Source: Rhizobacter sp. Root1238
Lineage (GTDB): Bacteria; Pseudomonadota; Gammaproteobacteria; Burkholderiales; Burkholderiaceae_C
DNA: 64,000 nucleotides
Assembly: GCF_001425825.1 (NCBI RefSeq)
Contig: NZ_LMDM01000023.1
Span: 428,213-492,212 of the forward strand
Direction: 5' to 3'
Below the pieces are notes generated by a model, which was given only the letters and a program-made list of their open reading frames with translations, made no database searches and was not told where the DNA came from. Both the position numbers and the translations under genes were made by a program. Below are positions 17,198 to 25,648 of this stretch, one piece after another; the stretch's first letter is position 1, and each line of letters begins with the position of its first letter.

Positions 17198-18679
17198 TCA
17201 CTTCGGCAGGCGCAGCCCCATCAGGCTGTCGATCGCGCTGCGGCCGATGGTGTTCGGCAGTGCCGGCACGATGGCCTTCAACGCCGCCGGGATCGCGCCG
17301 GGGTGGACCATCGCCACCTGCACCGCGCGCGACTGCTCGTCGAGCAGCACCAGGTAGTAGCGGTCGTCCACCGGCCGGCGCCACACCGGGCCGGCACTGC
17401 CGCGGTTGTTGGCGTCGATCACGGCACCCTGCTTCATCACCGTCAGGCTGTTGGCGTCGAGCAGGTCGGCATCGGCCGCGAAGTGGTCCATCGTGCAGCC
17501 CTTGACGCCGCAGGTGGAACCGCCCAGCGAGCCCACCTGGTACGAGCGGATGCCGGTGCTGATGATGTCGCGGTTGCCGTACTGCGTGCCTTGCGATTCG
17601 GAGACGACCTCGAGGATGTTGATCTGGCCGCAGCCGTCGCCGAGCCCGGCGTTGCCCGGGGTGTTGCTGAAGCAGTGGCAGGGGCTGTAGCCGGACCAGC
17701 CGTCGCGGTACAGCTCCGACGGAGCGACGGCCAGCCACGGCGAGTCTTCGGCCTTCTCGTCCTTGCCGTCGGTGACGCAGCTCAGCGGCTTCATCGACGG
17801 GTCGTCGGCGTAGGGCATGCCGGCCAGCATCACGACCAGCTTCGAGCCCTTCCAGCCGACGAAGTCGAGGTCGGAGCCGGGGCAGTACGGGTCGCTGCCG
17901 GGGCCGCACTTGAACGGCTTCTCCTGCGAAGCGAAGACGGTGCAGCTGTTGCCGAGCTCACTGGGCAGCACCAAGGACTTGTTGGGGCCGGAGAAGTGGA
18001 AGTTGTACGGCTTGTCGGGCGTGCGACGGTCCCAGAACGAGCGGATCGCCCAGTTGCCGTCGGTGGTGGTCAGCGGCTGGTAGACGACCAGCTGCTTGAT
18101 GCGCAACGGGCCGTCGAGCACCAGCCCGAGCTCTTCGTTGAACGGGCTGATCCTGTCGCTGGTCACCTCGTGCTTCGTGCGGCAGCAGGATTCGTCGCCC
18201 CACGGGAACTTGATGACCTCCGACTGCACGTTGCAGCTCGCGCTGCCGGCCTGCGCCTCGATGCGGCGGCCCCAGTAGCCCTTGGCGCCGATGTTGGTGA
18301 AGGTCAGCGTGCCGCCGAGCGTCGGCGTGCCGTTGTTGCTCGTCGGCGACGCGGTGTGGGCCGGCGCCTGGGTGTTGCCGAGGTCGGGCCAGGTGTTGGC
18401 CGACGGGGCCGGTGCGGGGGCCGGGCTGGGTGCGGGGGCGGGGGCCGGTGCCGGGGAGGGCGCCGGGCTCGGTGCGGGACTGGGTGCCGGGGCCGGGCTC
18501 GGCGCGGGTGCAGGACTGGGTGACGGGCTCGGTGCGGGCGCCGGCGCGGGAGCCGGGGCCGGCGAGGGTGCGGCCCCGACGGGCGAAGGGGCGGCGCTGT
18601 CGCCACCGCTGCCGCTGCCGCTGCAGGCGGCGAGGGCAGCGGTCGCGAAGAGGGCGGCCAGCAGGGAGGTCTTTGTCAT
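17198..18679 (-). CDS. TOS1-like (DUF2401/DUF2403) lipoprotein with Pro/Ala/Ser linker, 493 aa
   Basis: The signal peptide ends ALAAC with Cys19 as lipidation site. Residues about 30-95 are a low-complexity alternation of Pro with Ala or Ser, likely an extended wall-spanning linker. The folded part (about 100-493) is cysteine-rich and resembles fungal cell-wall TOS1: NEELGLVLDGPLRIKQLVVYQP recalls its conserved segment, and CHCFSN...GDGCGQINILEV recalls the Cys-rich acidic motif of TOS1 and GH16-type folds. The E of NILEV is a candidate catalytic residue. The function is inferred as surface polysaccharide binding or cleavage. No paired gene is evident. Confidence 0.72.
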   Translation of the reverse strand: MTKTSLLAALFATAALAACSGSGSGGDSAAPSPVGAAPSPAPAPAPAPAPSPSPSPAPAPSPAPAPSPAPSPAPSPAPAPAPAPSPAPAPAPSANTWPDLGNTQAPAHTASPTSNNGTPTLGGTLTFTNIGAKGYWGRRIEAQAGSASCNVQSEVIKFPWGDESCCRTKHEVTSDRISPFNEELGLVLDGPLRIKQLVVYQPLTTTDGNWAIRSFWDRRTPDKPYNFHFSGPNKSLVLPSELGNSCTVFASQEKPFKCGPGSDPYCPGSDLDFVGWKGSKLVVMLAGMPYADDPSMKPLSCVTDGKDEKAEDSPWLAVAPSELYRDGWSGYSPCHCFSNTPGNAGLGDGCGQINILEVVSESQGTQYGNRDIISTGIRSYQVGSLGGSTCGVKGCTMDHFAADADLLDANSLTVMKQGAVIDANNRGSAGPVWRRPVDDRYYLVLLDEQSRAVQVAMVHPGAIPAALKAIVPALPNTIGRSAIDSLMGLRLPK

Positions 18680-18929
18680 GCCGCGAAACGGGCAAGTTGC
18701 GGACCATCCCGGTGGGCCGCCACCGTGTGATGGCGCGGCCCGGGAGCGTGCCGTCAGCCCGCACCGGCGCTGCGTTCGCGCGACCCATCGGCGCGGCGCA
18801 TGCCCACCATTCGTGCCAACGCAGACGCCGATTGCGTCGCCGACGGACACTTCCTGTTCGACGCTGCCGCGAATCGTCAGCGCACGAGGCACACTGGGCG
18901 CTTCATTCCGCTTCCCGTGCCGCGCCGAC

Positions 18930-20660
18930 ATGACCGACTCTCCGTCCCATTCGCCACGCCCGCAACGACTGGCCGGCCACGTGCTGGTCGAAGCGCTGAT
19001 CGCGCAAGGCATCGACACCGTCTTCGGCGTGCCCGGCGAGAGCTACCTGGCCGTGCTCGACGGCTTCCACGAGCACGCCGACAAGATCCGCTTCATCGCC
19101 TGCCGGCAGGAGGGCGGTGCCGCCTTCATGGCCGAGGCGCAGGGCAAGCTGACCGGCCGCCCGGGCGTCTGCTTCGTGACGCGCGGCCCCGGCGCCACCA
19201 ACGCCAGCATCGGGCTGCACACGGCCTTCCAGGACAGCACGCCGATGGTGCTGTTCATCGGCCAGGTGGCCAGCGACCAGCGCGACCGCGAGGCCTTCCA
19301 GGAGCTGGACTACCGGCAGGTGTTCGGCCCCGGCACGCTCGGGTTCGCGAAGTGGGTCGGCGAGGTGCACGACCCGGCGCGGCTGCCCGAATACATCTCG
19401 CGCGCCTTCCACACCGCGCTGCAGGGCCGGCCCGGGCCGGTGGTGCTGGTGCTGCCGGAAGACATGCTGACGCAGGCCACCGACGCACCGGTGCTGCCGC
19501 GCGCCGAGCCGGCCCACGCCTGGCCCGCGCCGGGCGGCCTGCGCGACCTGCGGGCGTTGCTGATGGCCGCCGAGCGGCCGTTCGTGATCGCCGGCGGCAG
19601 CGGCTGGGATGCGGCCGCCTGCGCCGCGCTGCAGCGCTTCGCCGAGAACTGGAACCTGCCGGTCGGCTGCGCGTTCCGCTTCCAGGACCTGTTCGACAAC
19701 CGGCATGCCAACTACGCCGGCGATGTCGGCATCGGCATCAACCCAGCGCTCGCGCGGCGCATCGGCGAAGCCGACCTGGTGATCGCCGTCGGCGCGCGGC
19801 TGGGCGAGATGACGACCGGGGGCTACACGCTGCTGAAGGCGCCGCGGCCGCTGCAGAAGCTGGTGCACATCCACGCCGGGCCGGAGGAACTCGGCCGCGT
19901 CTATGTCGCCGACCTGCTGCTGCAGTCGTCGATGGCCGCCGCGGCGAAGGCGCTCGAAGCGCTGGCCGCGCCCACCCGGCCCGCCTGGGGCGACTGGACG
20001 GCCGCCGCGCATGCCGACTACGAAGCGAATCACGTCGCCGCCGCGGTGCAGCCGCTCGACATGGCCGAGGTCATCAAGACCATCCAGCGCCTCGCACCGG
20101 CCGACACCGTCTACACCAACGGCGCCGGCAACTACAGCGGCTGGCTGCACCGCTTCTGCCGCTACCACGGCCTGCAGCACGCCGGCCGCACGCAGCTCGC
20201 GCCGACCGCCGGTGCGATGGGCTACGGCGTGCCGGCGGCGGTGGCCGCGGCGCTGCTGTACCCCGAGCGCACCGTCGTCAACATTGCCGGCGACGGCGAT
20301 TTCCTGATGACCGGGCAGGAGCTCGCGACCGCCACCGGCTACGGCGCGAAGCGGCTGATCAGCGTCGTCGTCGACAACGGCACCTACGGGACGATCCGCA
20401 TGCACCAGGAGCGCGAGTACCCCGGGCGCGTCAGCGGCAGCGACCTGTTCAACCCGGACTTCGCGGCGCTGGCCGAAGCCTTCGGCTGGCGCGCGGCGCG
20501 TGTCTCGGACACTGCCGGCTTCGAGCCGGCGTTTGCCGCCGCGCTCGACAGCGGCCGCCCGACGCTGCTGCACCTGAAGCTCGATGCCGACGTCAGCACC
20601 AGCCGCAGCAGCCTGCAGGCGATCCGCGACGCGGCAAAGCGCCGGCTGGGCCAGGCATGA
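18930..20660 (+). CDS. Thiamine-diphosphate enzyme, acetolactate synthase-like, 576 aa
   Basis: Three-domain ThDP-dependent enzyme. The N-terminal catalytic Glu lies in FGVPGESYLAVLDG (about 31-44). The central Rossmann domain contains FVIAGGSGWD. The C-terminal ThDP/Mg motif starts GDGDFLMTGQEL and ends VVDNGTYG. It is close in length to acetolactate synthase large subunits, but no small subunit is adjacent and several such paralogues act in benzoylformate, glyoxylate or sulfonate metabolism. The ATG at 18930 lacks a clear ribosome-binding site. The specific reaction is not assigned. Confidence 0.85.
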   Translation: MTDSPSHSPRPQRLAGHVLVEALIAQGIDTVFGVPGESYLAVLDGFHEHADKIRFIACRQEGGAAFMAEAQGKLTGRPGVCFVTRGPGATNASIGLHTAFQDSTPMVLFIGQVASDQRDREAFQELDYRQVFGPGTLGFAKWVGEVHDPARLPEYISRAFHTALQGRPGPVVLVLPEDMLTQATDAPVLPRAEPAHAWPAPGGLRDLRALLMAAERPFVIAGGSGWDAAACAALQRFAENWNLPVGCAFRFQDLFDNRHANYAGDVGIGINPALARRIGEADLVIAVGARLGEMTTGGYTLLKAPRPLQKLVHIHAGPEELGRVYVADLLLQSSMAAAAKALEALAAPTRPAWGDWTAAAHADYEANHVAAAVQPLDMAEVIKTIQRLAPADTVYTNGAGNYSGWLHRFCRYHGLQHAGRTQLAPTAGAMGYGVPAAVAAALLYPERTVVNIAGDGDFLMTGQELATATGYGAKRLISVVVDNGTYGTIRMHQEREYPGRVSGSDLFNPDFAALAEAFGWRAARVSDTAGFEPAFAAALDSGRPTLLHLKLDADVSTSRSSLQAIRDAAKRRLGQA

Positions 20661-20757
20661 CAGACCGGATCGCCCTGCAGGCCGAAGGGTGCCGTCGGAT
20701 GACTTGTTCAAGACAATGTCATCCCCGCGGTGTCGTACCAACGATATATTGCCGACG

Positions 20758-21324
20758 ATGAACAAAGTGCTTCCCGTCAATCCCGTGCCGGCGCCGACGC
20801 CGGCAGAGCGCTGGGTGTGGCGGGCCTGCCTCGCGGTGTCGCTGGTGTGGCTGGCGGCGGCCTGGGCCGGGCAGGCGCGCTGGTGGCCGGGGGCCTTGCT
20901 GCTCGCGTTGAGCCTGTTGCCGCCGCTGCTGCGATCGCAGCGCCGCCAGGTGGCGATGCCGGGCTACGACACGCTGGACGTCGGTCCGTGGGGCCTGGTG
21001 CACCGCAGCGGCCTGCCCGACGATCCGCAGGAGCCGTCGACCCGGCGCCTGGCCTGGTCCGACATCCGTCAGGTCGACGTGCTGACCACCGAAGACGGCC
21101 CGCTCGGCGAAGACCTGTTCTTCGTGCTGATGACGCAGCCCGACAGCGACGCCGATGCGCTGGCCGTCTCGAACGCGCAGGCGGTGCCGACCAGGCTGCT
21201 CGATGCGATGGCGCAGCACCTCGGGCCGCTGGACCAGGCGCAATTGCTGAAGGCCGTCAGCACGCGCGAGCTGAAGCGGTTCACGCTGTGGCGGCGCGAG
21301 GCTGCTGCCATCGCGCAGCGCTAG
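20758..21324 (+). CDS. Two-helix membrane protein of unknown function, 188 aa
   Basis: Two hydrophobic segments (ACLAVSLVWLAAAWAG and WWPGALLLALSLLPPLL, about 24-57) are followed by a soluble domain of about 125 residues with alternating strands (YDTLDVGPWGLVHRSG, FFVLMTQPDSDADALAVS). The architecture resembles bacterial PH-like membrane proteins, but I do not recognise the family. The ATG at 20758 places the helices near the N-terminus. Confidence 0.7.
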   Translation: MNKVLPVNPVPAPTPAERWVWRACLAVSLVWLAAAWAGQARWWPGALLLALSLLPPLLRSQRRQVAMPGYDTLDVGPWGLVHRSGLPDDPQEPSTRRLAWSDIRQVDVLTTEDGPLGEDLFFVLMTQPDSDADALAVSNAQAVPTRLLDAMAQHLGPLDQAQLLKAVSTRELKRFTLWRREAAAIAQR

Positions 21325-21330
21325 CCGGCG

Positions 21331-21663
21331 TCAGGGCATGTCCTGAAGGGGCCAGACTTCAACGACGCCGTGTGCAACGGCGCAGGGCGTCTTCGACACC
21401 AACGCAATGGCTTCCTGCAGGCTCGTCGCGTCGATCACGGCAAACCCCGCAATCGGCAGGTCGCTTCGCAGGAAGGGGCCGGCAGTCGTCTGAACACCCG
21501 CGGCGTCGTGGTTTCGCACCTGCACCGGCGTGCCCGCCACGCCGATCAATGCACCACCGGCACGCATCGATGCGTCGTGAGCGTGCGCCGCGTCTCTCAC
21601 CGCGGCGGCGGTCCGGTCGTAGCCGGCTTCATCGCCATATCCGATCGTGATGAACTTGGCCAT
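21331..21663 (-). CDS. YCII-related domain protein, 110 aa
   Basis: Small single-domain ferredoxin-like fold: MAKFITIGYGDEAGYD, then the GPF motif in TTAGPFLRSDLPIAGFAVIDA, and helix SLQEAIALVSKTP. This matches YCII-related (DGPF) proteins, many of which are uncharacterised. The ATG at 21663 is the natural start, shortly before the EamA gene on the same strand. Confidence 0.8.
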   Translation of the reverse strand: MAKFITIGYGDEAGYDRTAAAVRDAAHAHDASMRAGGALIGVAGTPVQVRNHDAAGVQTTAGPFLRSDLPIAGFAVIDATSLQEAIALVSKTPCAVAHGVVEVWPLQDMP

Positions 21664-21742
21664 GTCGGCTCTCCTGTTCCAGGAACATGCCGTCACGGCG
21701 GGCAAACGGGGCGCCCGCCTGATGGCAAGGCGGCGCGTCTCG

Positions 21743-22645
21743 TCACCTTGCCTTCTTCCAGAGCAGCAGCACGACCCCGGCGAGCACCACGCCGGCCGCG
21801 GCCCACTCGTAGTGCGTGACGGTCTCGCCGGCCACCGCGACGCCCAGCAGCATCGCGATCACCGGGTTGACGAAGGTGTAGCTCGACGCGAGCCCGGCGC
21901 TCGCCTTCGACAGCAGCACCATGTAGGCGTTGAACGCGATCAGCGAGCCGAACACCACCAGGTAGAACCAGGCGCCGACCGCCTTCGGCTCGGGCGGCCA
22001 CTGCATCTGCTCGCCGGTCACGGCGGCCAGCAGCAACAGCACCACGCCGCCGCAGATCATCTCGCTCGCGAAGCCGGTCGCGCCCGGGGCCAGCGGCAGG
22101 CTGCGCTGGCTCAGCACGCTGCCGATCGACCAGGTCAGGCAGGCGGTGGCGATGGCGGCCAGGCCGATCGGCGAGGCCTGGAAGCCGGCGCCCTGCGTCA
22201 GCATCAGCACGCCGGCCAGGCCGACGGCGATGCCGAGCAGTTCGATGCGGCTCGGCACCACGCGCCACAGCAGGTTCAGCCCGGCGATCATCAGCGGCAC
22301 CACCGCGATGAACGCGACCACCAGGCCCGAGCCCACCGTCTGTTCCGAGTAGGCGGTGCAGCCCATGCCGCCGCCCAGCATCAGCGCGCCGACGACCAGC
22401 GCATTGCGCCATTGCACGCGGCTCGGCCACGGCGCACCGCGCCAGCGCATCCAGGCCATCAGCAGCACGCCGGCGAACAGGAAGCGCGAGCCCATCTGCA
22501 GGAAGGGCGGGAAGCTGACCAGCGCGAACTTGATCGCGAGGTAGGTGGAGCCCCAGACCAGCCAGGTGGCGGCCAGGCACAGCAGGATCAGCGCTTGCGG
22601 GCCGCGGTCGGGCTGCATCGCGACGGTGGGTGAAGAGGCGGACAT
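21743..22645 (-). CDS. EamA/DMT-family exporter, YedA-like, 300 aa
   Basis: Ten predicted helices in two EamA repeats. The N-terminal WGSTYLAIKFAL motif and the second repeat SLIAFNAYMVLLSKASAGLASSYTFVNPVIAMLLG are typical of the YedA/RhaT drug/metabolite group. It is divergent from an Lrp/AsnC regulator (22767). Such pairs usually control export of an amino acid, so amino-acid or related efflux is inferred. Confidence 0.9.
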   Translation of the reverse strand: MSASSPTVAMQPDRGPQALILLCLAATWLVWGSTYLAIKFALVSFPPFLQMGSRFLFAGVLLMAWMRWRGAPWPSRVQWRNALVVGALMLGGGMGCTAYSEQTVGSGLVVAFIAVVPLMIAGLNLLWRVVPSRIELLGIAVGLAGVLMLTQGAGFQASPIGLAAIATACLTWSIGSVLSQRSLPLAPGATGFASEMICGGVVLLLLAAVTGEQMQWPPEPKAVGAWFYLVVFGSLIAFNAYMVLLSKASAGLASSYTFVNPVIAMLLGVAVAGETVTHYEWAAAGVVLAGVVLLLWKKAR

Positions 22646-22766
22646 GGCAGGCTCGATGAAAAATCAGCTCGACATCGTACGAAGGCAAGCGCTGCAATGG
22701 AATGCGAAAAGCAATGTCGTCCGATGCGCCGCATGCTATGTTTGAAGGACTTTCGGAGGTTTTGCC

Positions 22767-23249
22767 TTGAACGCTGAAATCGATGCCCACGACACGCGCA
22801 TCCTCGCCGAACTGCAGGCCGATGCGCGGCTGACGATGGCCGAACTGGGCCGCCGCGTGCACCTGAGCCAGCCGGCGGTGACCGAACGGGTGCGCAAGCT
22901 GGAGGCGGCCGGCGTGATCACCGGCTACCGCGCGACGGTCGACCTCGGCAAGCTCGGCTACGGCATCCGCGCGGTGATGCGGGTCGGGCGCGCCGAGTAC
23001 GCGCGGGTCGTGAAGCTGGTGCAGCAGAGCCCCGAGGTCGTCAATGCCTACAACGTGACCGGCGAGGACAGCTGGATGCTGGAGATCGCGGTGATCGACG
23101 TGGCCCACCTCGACGCCGTCGTCACCAAGTTCTGCCTGCTGACCGAAACCTCGACCGCGATCATCCTGAACACCCCGCGCGAGCACCAGACCATGCTGCC
23201 GCCGCGGCGCGAAGATGTGAAACCCCCGATCAAGAAGGTCACTGCATGA
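22767..23249 (+). CDS. Lrp/AsnC-family transcriptional regulator, 160 aa
   Basis: N-terminal winged helix ([41 protein letters not shown]) and C-terminal RAM ligand domain ([22 protein letters not shown]). The start is TTG at 22767, supported by a strong GGAGG at 22755-22759 with 7-bp spacing. Its stop overlaps the next gene by 4 bp (ATGA). It probably regulates the divergent EamA exporter, by the usual organisation of such pairs. Confidence 0.92.
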   Translation: MNAEIDAHDTRILAELQADARLTMAELGRRVHLSQPAVTERVRKLEAAGVITGYRATVDLGKLGYGIRAVMRVGRAEYARVVKLVQQSPEVVNAYNVTGEDSWMLEIAVIDVAHLDAVVTKFCLLTETSTAIILNTPREHQTMLPPRREDVKPPIKKVTA

Positions 23250-23746
23250 GCACCGAGCACACGATCGATTTCGCCACCTGCGACCTGTGCGATGCGCACA
23301 AGAACGACACCGACGGCGCGTTCCGCGTGCTGCCGCCGGTGTTCCGCGATTTCGGCGGCCGGGCTAAGTTCAGCGGGCTGGTCAGCACGGTGAAGTGCTT
23401 CGAGGACAACTCGCTGGTGAAGGCGGCGGTCGATTCGCCGGGGCAGGGCCGGGTGCTGGTGGTCGACGGCGGTGGCTCGCTGCGGCGCGCGCTGGTCGGC
23501 GGCAACCTCGCGGCGGCCGCGGCGCGCAACGGCTGGGCCGGGCTGGTGGTCGACGGTTGCGTGCGCGACGTGGCGGAACTGGCGGCCTGCGATGTCGGCA
23601 TCCGCGCGCTGGCGCCTATGCCGCTGCCGACCGAGAAGCGCAACGAAGGGCAGCGCGACGTCGCGGTGCAGGTGCAGGGTGTGTGGGTGCGGCCGGGCGA
23701 GTGGCTTTATGCGGATGCGGACGGGATCGTGGTGATGCCGGCGTAG
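23246..23746 (+). CDS. rraA: RraA-family protein (4-hydroxy-4-methyl-2-oxoglutarate aldolase / RNase E inhibitor type), 166 aa
   Basis: RraA fold: the N-terminal TCDLCDAH, the core [22 protein letters not shown], and [14 protein letters not shown] (about 100-113), whose Arg and Asp are the catalytic positions in HMG aldolases. RraA proteins inhibit RNase E in E. coli, and homologues are aldolases. Translational coupling to an Lrp-type regulator instead of menA makes a metabolic role possible. It converges with the fic gene and overlaps it by 40 bp. Confidence 0.9.
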   Translation: MSTEHTIDFATCDLCDAHKNDTDGAFRVLPPVFRDFGGRAKFSGLVSTVKCFEDNSLVKAAVDSPGQGRVLVVDGGGSLRRALVGGNLAAAAARNGWAGLVVDGCVRDVAELAACDVGIRALAPMPLPTEKRNEGQRDVAVQVQGVWVRPGEWLYADADGIVVMPA

Positions 23747-24867
23747 GGGTCGACGCGGTTGGTGTCGTCGGCGAGCAGGCGCATCAGGCGTGGGTGGATG
23801 AACAGCCGTTCCTTGCCGGCGTGAACCTCTCTCAGCACACCGATGTCGACGAGGGCCTTCAGGTAGCGAGACGCCGCCTGGCGCTGCGCGACGTCCTTGT
23901 CGATCAGGTTGGCGATGCGGCAATACGGCTGTTCGAAGATGACGTCGACCAACTCTCGGCTGTAGATCTTCGGGAGCCGCGCTCGCACATGGGCTGCGGT
24001 GACTTCCGACAGCGCGCGGATCGCCGCGATCTTGGCGGTCGTCCAGTTCGCCGTTTCTTCGACGGCACGCAGCATGTACAGCAGCCACGGCTCCCAGGCC
24101 TGCTTCCGCGTCACATCGAGCAGCAGCCGGTAGTAGTCGGCCTTGTTCCTGATGACGTAGCGGCTCAGGTAGAGGATCGGCAACGTCAGCAGCTCCTCCT
24201 GGATCAGGAACAGGATGTTGAGTACGCGCCCGGTCCGGCCGTTGCCGTCGCTGAACGGGTGGATGGCTTCGAATTGGTAGTGGCCCGCGGCCATGCGAAC
24301 CAGTGGATCGAGATCGCGCTGCTCGTGCAGGAAGCGTTCCCAATTGGCCAGCAGGTCGCGCAGCCGGCTCTCGCCATCGGGCGGTGTGTAAACGACGGCG
24401 CCAGAATTCGCATGGGCCAGCTTGGTCCCGGGCACACGGCGCACGTCGATGTCGGCTGCCTTGATGGTTTGACAGATCTCGACTGCAGTTGCCGTCGACA
24501 GAGGACGTATCGCCAGCGATTTGAAGCCCGCATACAGCGCGGTGCGATAGCGCAATGCCTCCTTCGTTGCTGGATCGGCGCCTGCGTCGCCGCCCTGGGC
24601 GTACTGGAACAAGCGGTCGGCTGTGGTGACGATGTTCTCGATCTCCGAGCTGTCCTTTGCCTCCAGCAGCGGCAACGTGTTGATCAGCATCGTCTGGTTC
24701 GGGATCAACGCCGCAGCCTGTTTCAAGGCCGCCAGCGCCGACCGTGCCAGCACGCACTGCTTCAGGACCGGCTTGGTTTCAAGCTCGACCGCTGGAGGCA
24801 GTGGCGGCAGACCGTTGAAAGGCTGATCTGCCTGCCACGTGTACTCAAAACTCGATTCTTGCGACAT
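23707..24867 (-). CDS. Fic-domain AMPylase-type protein with C-terminal winged helix, 386 aa
   Basis: The active-site motif [12 protein letters not shown] (203-214) is complete, with the catalytic His. An N-terminal inhibitory motif of the S-x3-E-N type (SSEIEN, 73-78) is present, so this is a self-inhibited class II Fic. Residues about 315-360 ([28 protein letters not shown]) form a winged-helix DNA-binding region, the layout of the widespread Fic/DUF4172-less proteins with a transcriptional tail. The ATG at 24867 is preferred over the in-frame GTG at 24897, which lies inside a palindrome. It probably autoregulates through the repeats upstream. No separate antitoxin gene is seen. Confidence 0.92.
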   Translation of the reverse strand: MSQESSFEYTWQADQPFNGLPPLPPAVELETKPVLKQCVLARSALAALKQAAALIPNQTMLINTLPLLEAKDSSEIENIVTTADRLFQYAQGGDAGADPATKEALRYRTALYAGFKSLAIRPLSTATAVEICQTIKAADIDVRRVPGTKLAHANSGAVVYTPPDGESRLRDLLANWERFLHEQRDLDPLVRMAAGHYQFEAIHPFSDGNGRTGRVLNILFLIQEELLTLPILYLSRYVIRNKADYYRLLLDVTRKQAWEPWLLYMLRAVEETANWTTAKIAAIRALSEVTAAHVRARLPKIYSRELVDVIFEQPYCRIANLIDKDVAQRQAASRYLKALVDIGVLREVHAGKERLFIHPRLMRLLADDTNRVDPYAGITTIPSASA

Positions 24868-24879
24868 GTTTTGAGGATA

Positions 24880-24935
24880 TGTCGCTGGCAGCGACACGTC
24901 AACGAAACGCGTCGCTGAAATCGATTTTCAGCGAC
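24880..24935. promoter_or_regulatory. Palindromes TGTCGCTG/CAGCGACA in the fic promoter
   Basis: Two inverted repeats occupy the 73-bp gap between serB and fic. TGTCGCTG-G-CAGCGACA lies at 24880-24896. GTCGCTGAAA-TCGAT-TTTCAGCGAC lies at 24911-24935 as a perfect 10-bp repeat. A related half-site, TCGATTCTTGCGACATG, covers the fic start codon at 24852-24868. They are candidate operators for the winged helix of Fic. Confidence 0.6.
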
Positions 24936-24940
24936 ATGAG

Positions 24941-25645
24941 TCAGAAAACTTCCAGCAACCGGTCCAATCCGCCCGCATTGATCGCCACCATCGCCTGCGC
25001 CCGCACCGCCGGCTTCGCGTGGTAGGCCACCGAGAGCCCGGCCACGCCCATCATCGGCAGGTCGTTTGCGCCGTCGCCCATCGCGATGGCTTGTGATGGC
25101 GCAATACCCAGTTGCGCGCAGGTCGCGAGCAGCATGCGGCGCTTCTCGTCGCCGTCGCAGATGTCGCCCCACGGTTGATCAACCATGCGGCCGGTCAGCG
25201 CGCCGTCGGCGACCTCCAGCACGTTGGAGCGGGTGAAGTCGATCTTCAGGCGGTCGCGCACGTGGTCGGTGAAAAAGGTGAAGCCCCCCGACACCAGCAG
25301 CGTCTTCATCCCCACCGCCTGGCAGGCCTGCACCAGCGACGCGGCACCGGGGTTCAGCTGCAGCCGCTGGTCGAGCACCAGCTGCATCGCGGCCACCGGC
25401 ACGCCCTTCAGCAGCGCGACGCGCCGGCGCAGGCTGTCCTTGTAGTCGGCGATCTCGCCGCGCATCGCGGCCTCGGTGATCGCCGCCACCTCGGCCTTGC
25501 GGCCGGCCGCGTCGGCGATCTCGTCGACGCATTCGATGTTGATCAGCGTCGAATCCATGTCGAACGCGATCAGCTTGAAGTCCGCGAGCCGCAGCGGCGG
25601 CGTGAAGCGCTGGAGGACGAGGCCGGGGGCGAATTCAGAGGTCAT
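24941..25645 (-). CDS. serB: Phosphoserine phosphatase, 234 aa
   Basis: HAD-family enzyme that hydrolyses O-phosphoserine in the last step of serine synthesis. Motif I FDMDSTLI (about 28-35) has the nucleophilic Asp, motif II is the SGG of LLVSGGFTFF, and motif IV is GDGANDLPMM. The short N-terminus lacks an ACT domain, as in many betaproteobacteria. It is 3 bp from the mfd gene on the same strand. Confidence 0.96.
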   Translation of the reverse strand: MTSEFAPGLVLQRFTPPLRLADFKLIAFDMDSTLINIECVDEIADAAGRKAEVAAITEAAMRGEIADYKDSLRRRVALLKGVPVAAMQLVLDQRLQLNPGAASLVQACQAVGMKTLLVSGGFTFFTDHVRDRLKIDFTRSNVLEVADGALTGRMVDQPWGDICDGDEKRRMLLATCAQLGIAPSQAIAMGDGANDLPMMGVAGLSVAYHAKPAVRAQAMVAINAGGLDRLLEVF

Positions 25646-25648
25646 GGG

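Noticed and set aside
18415-18600. Repeat array suggestive of CRISPR or satellite
   Set aside because: It is the Pro/Ala/Ser linker codons of the TOS1-like lipoprotein, with unequal units and no spacer structure.
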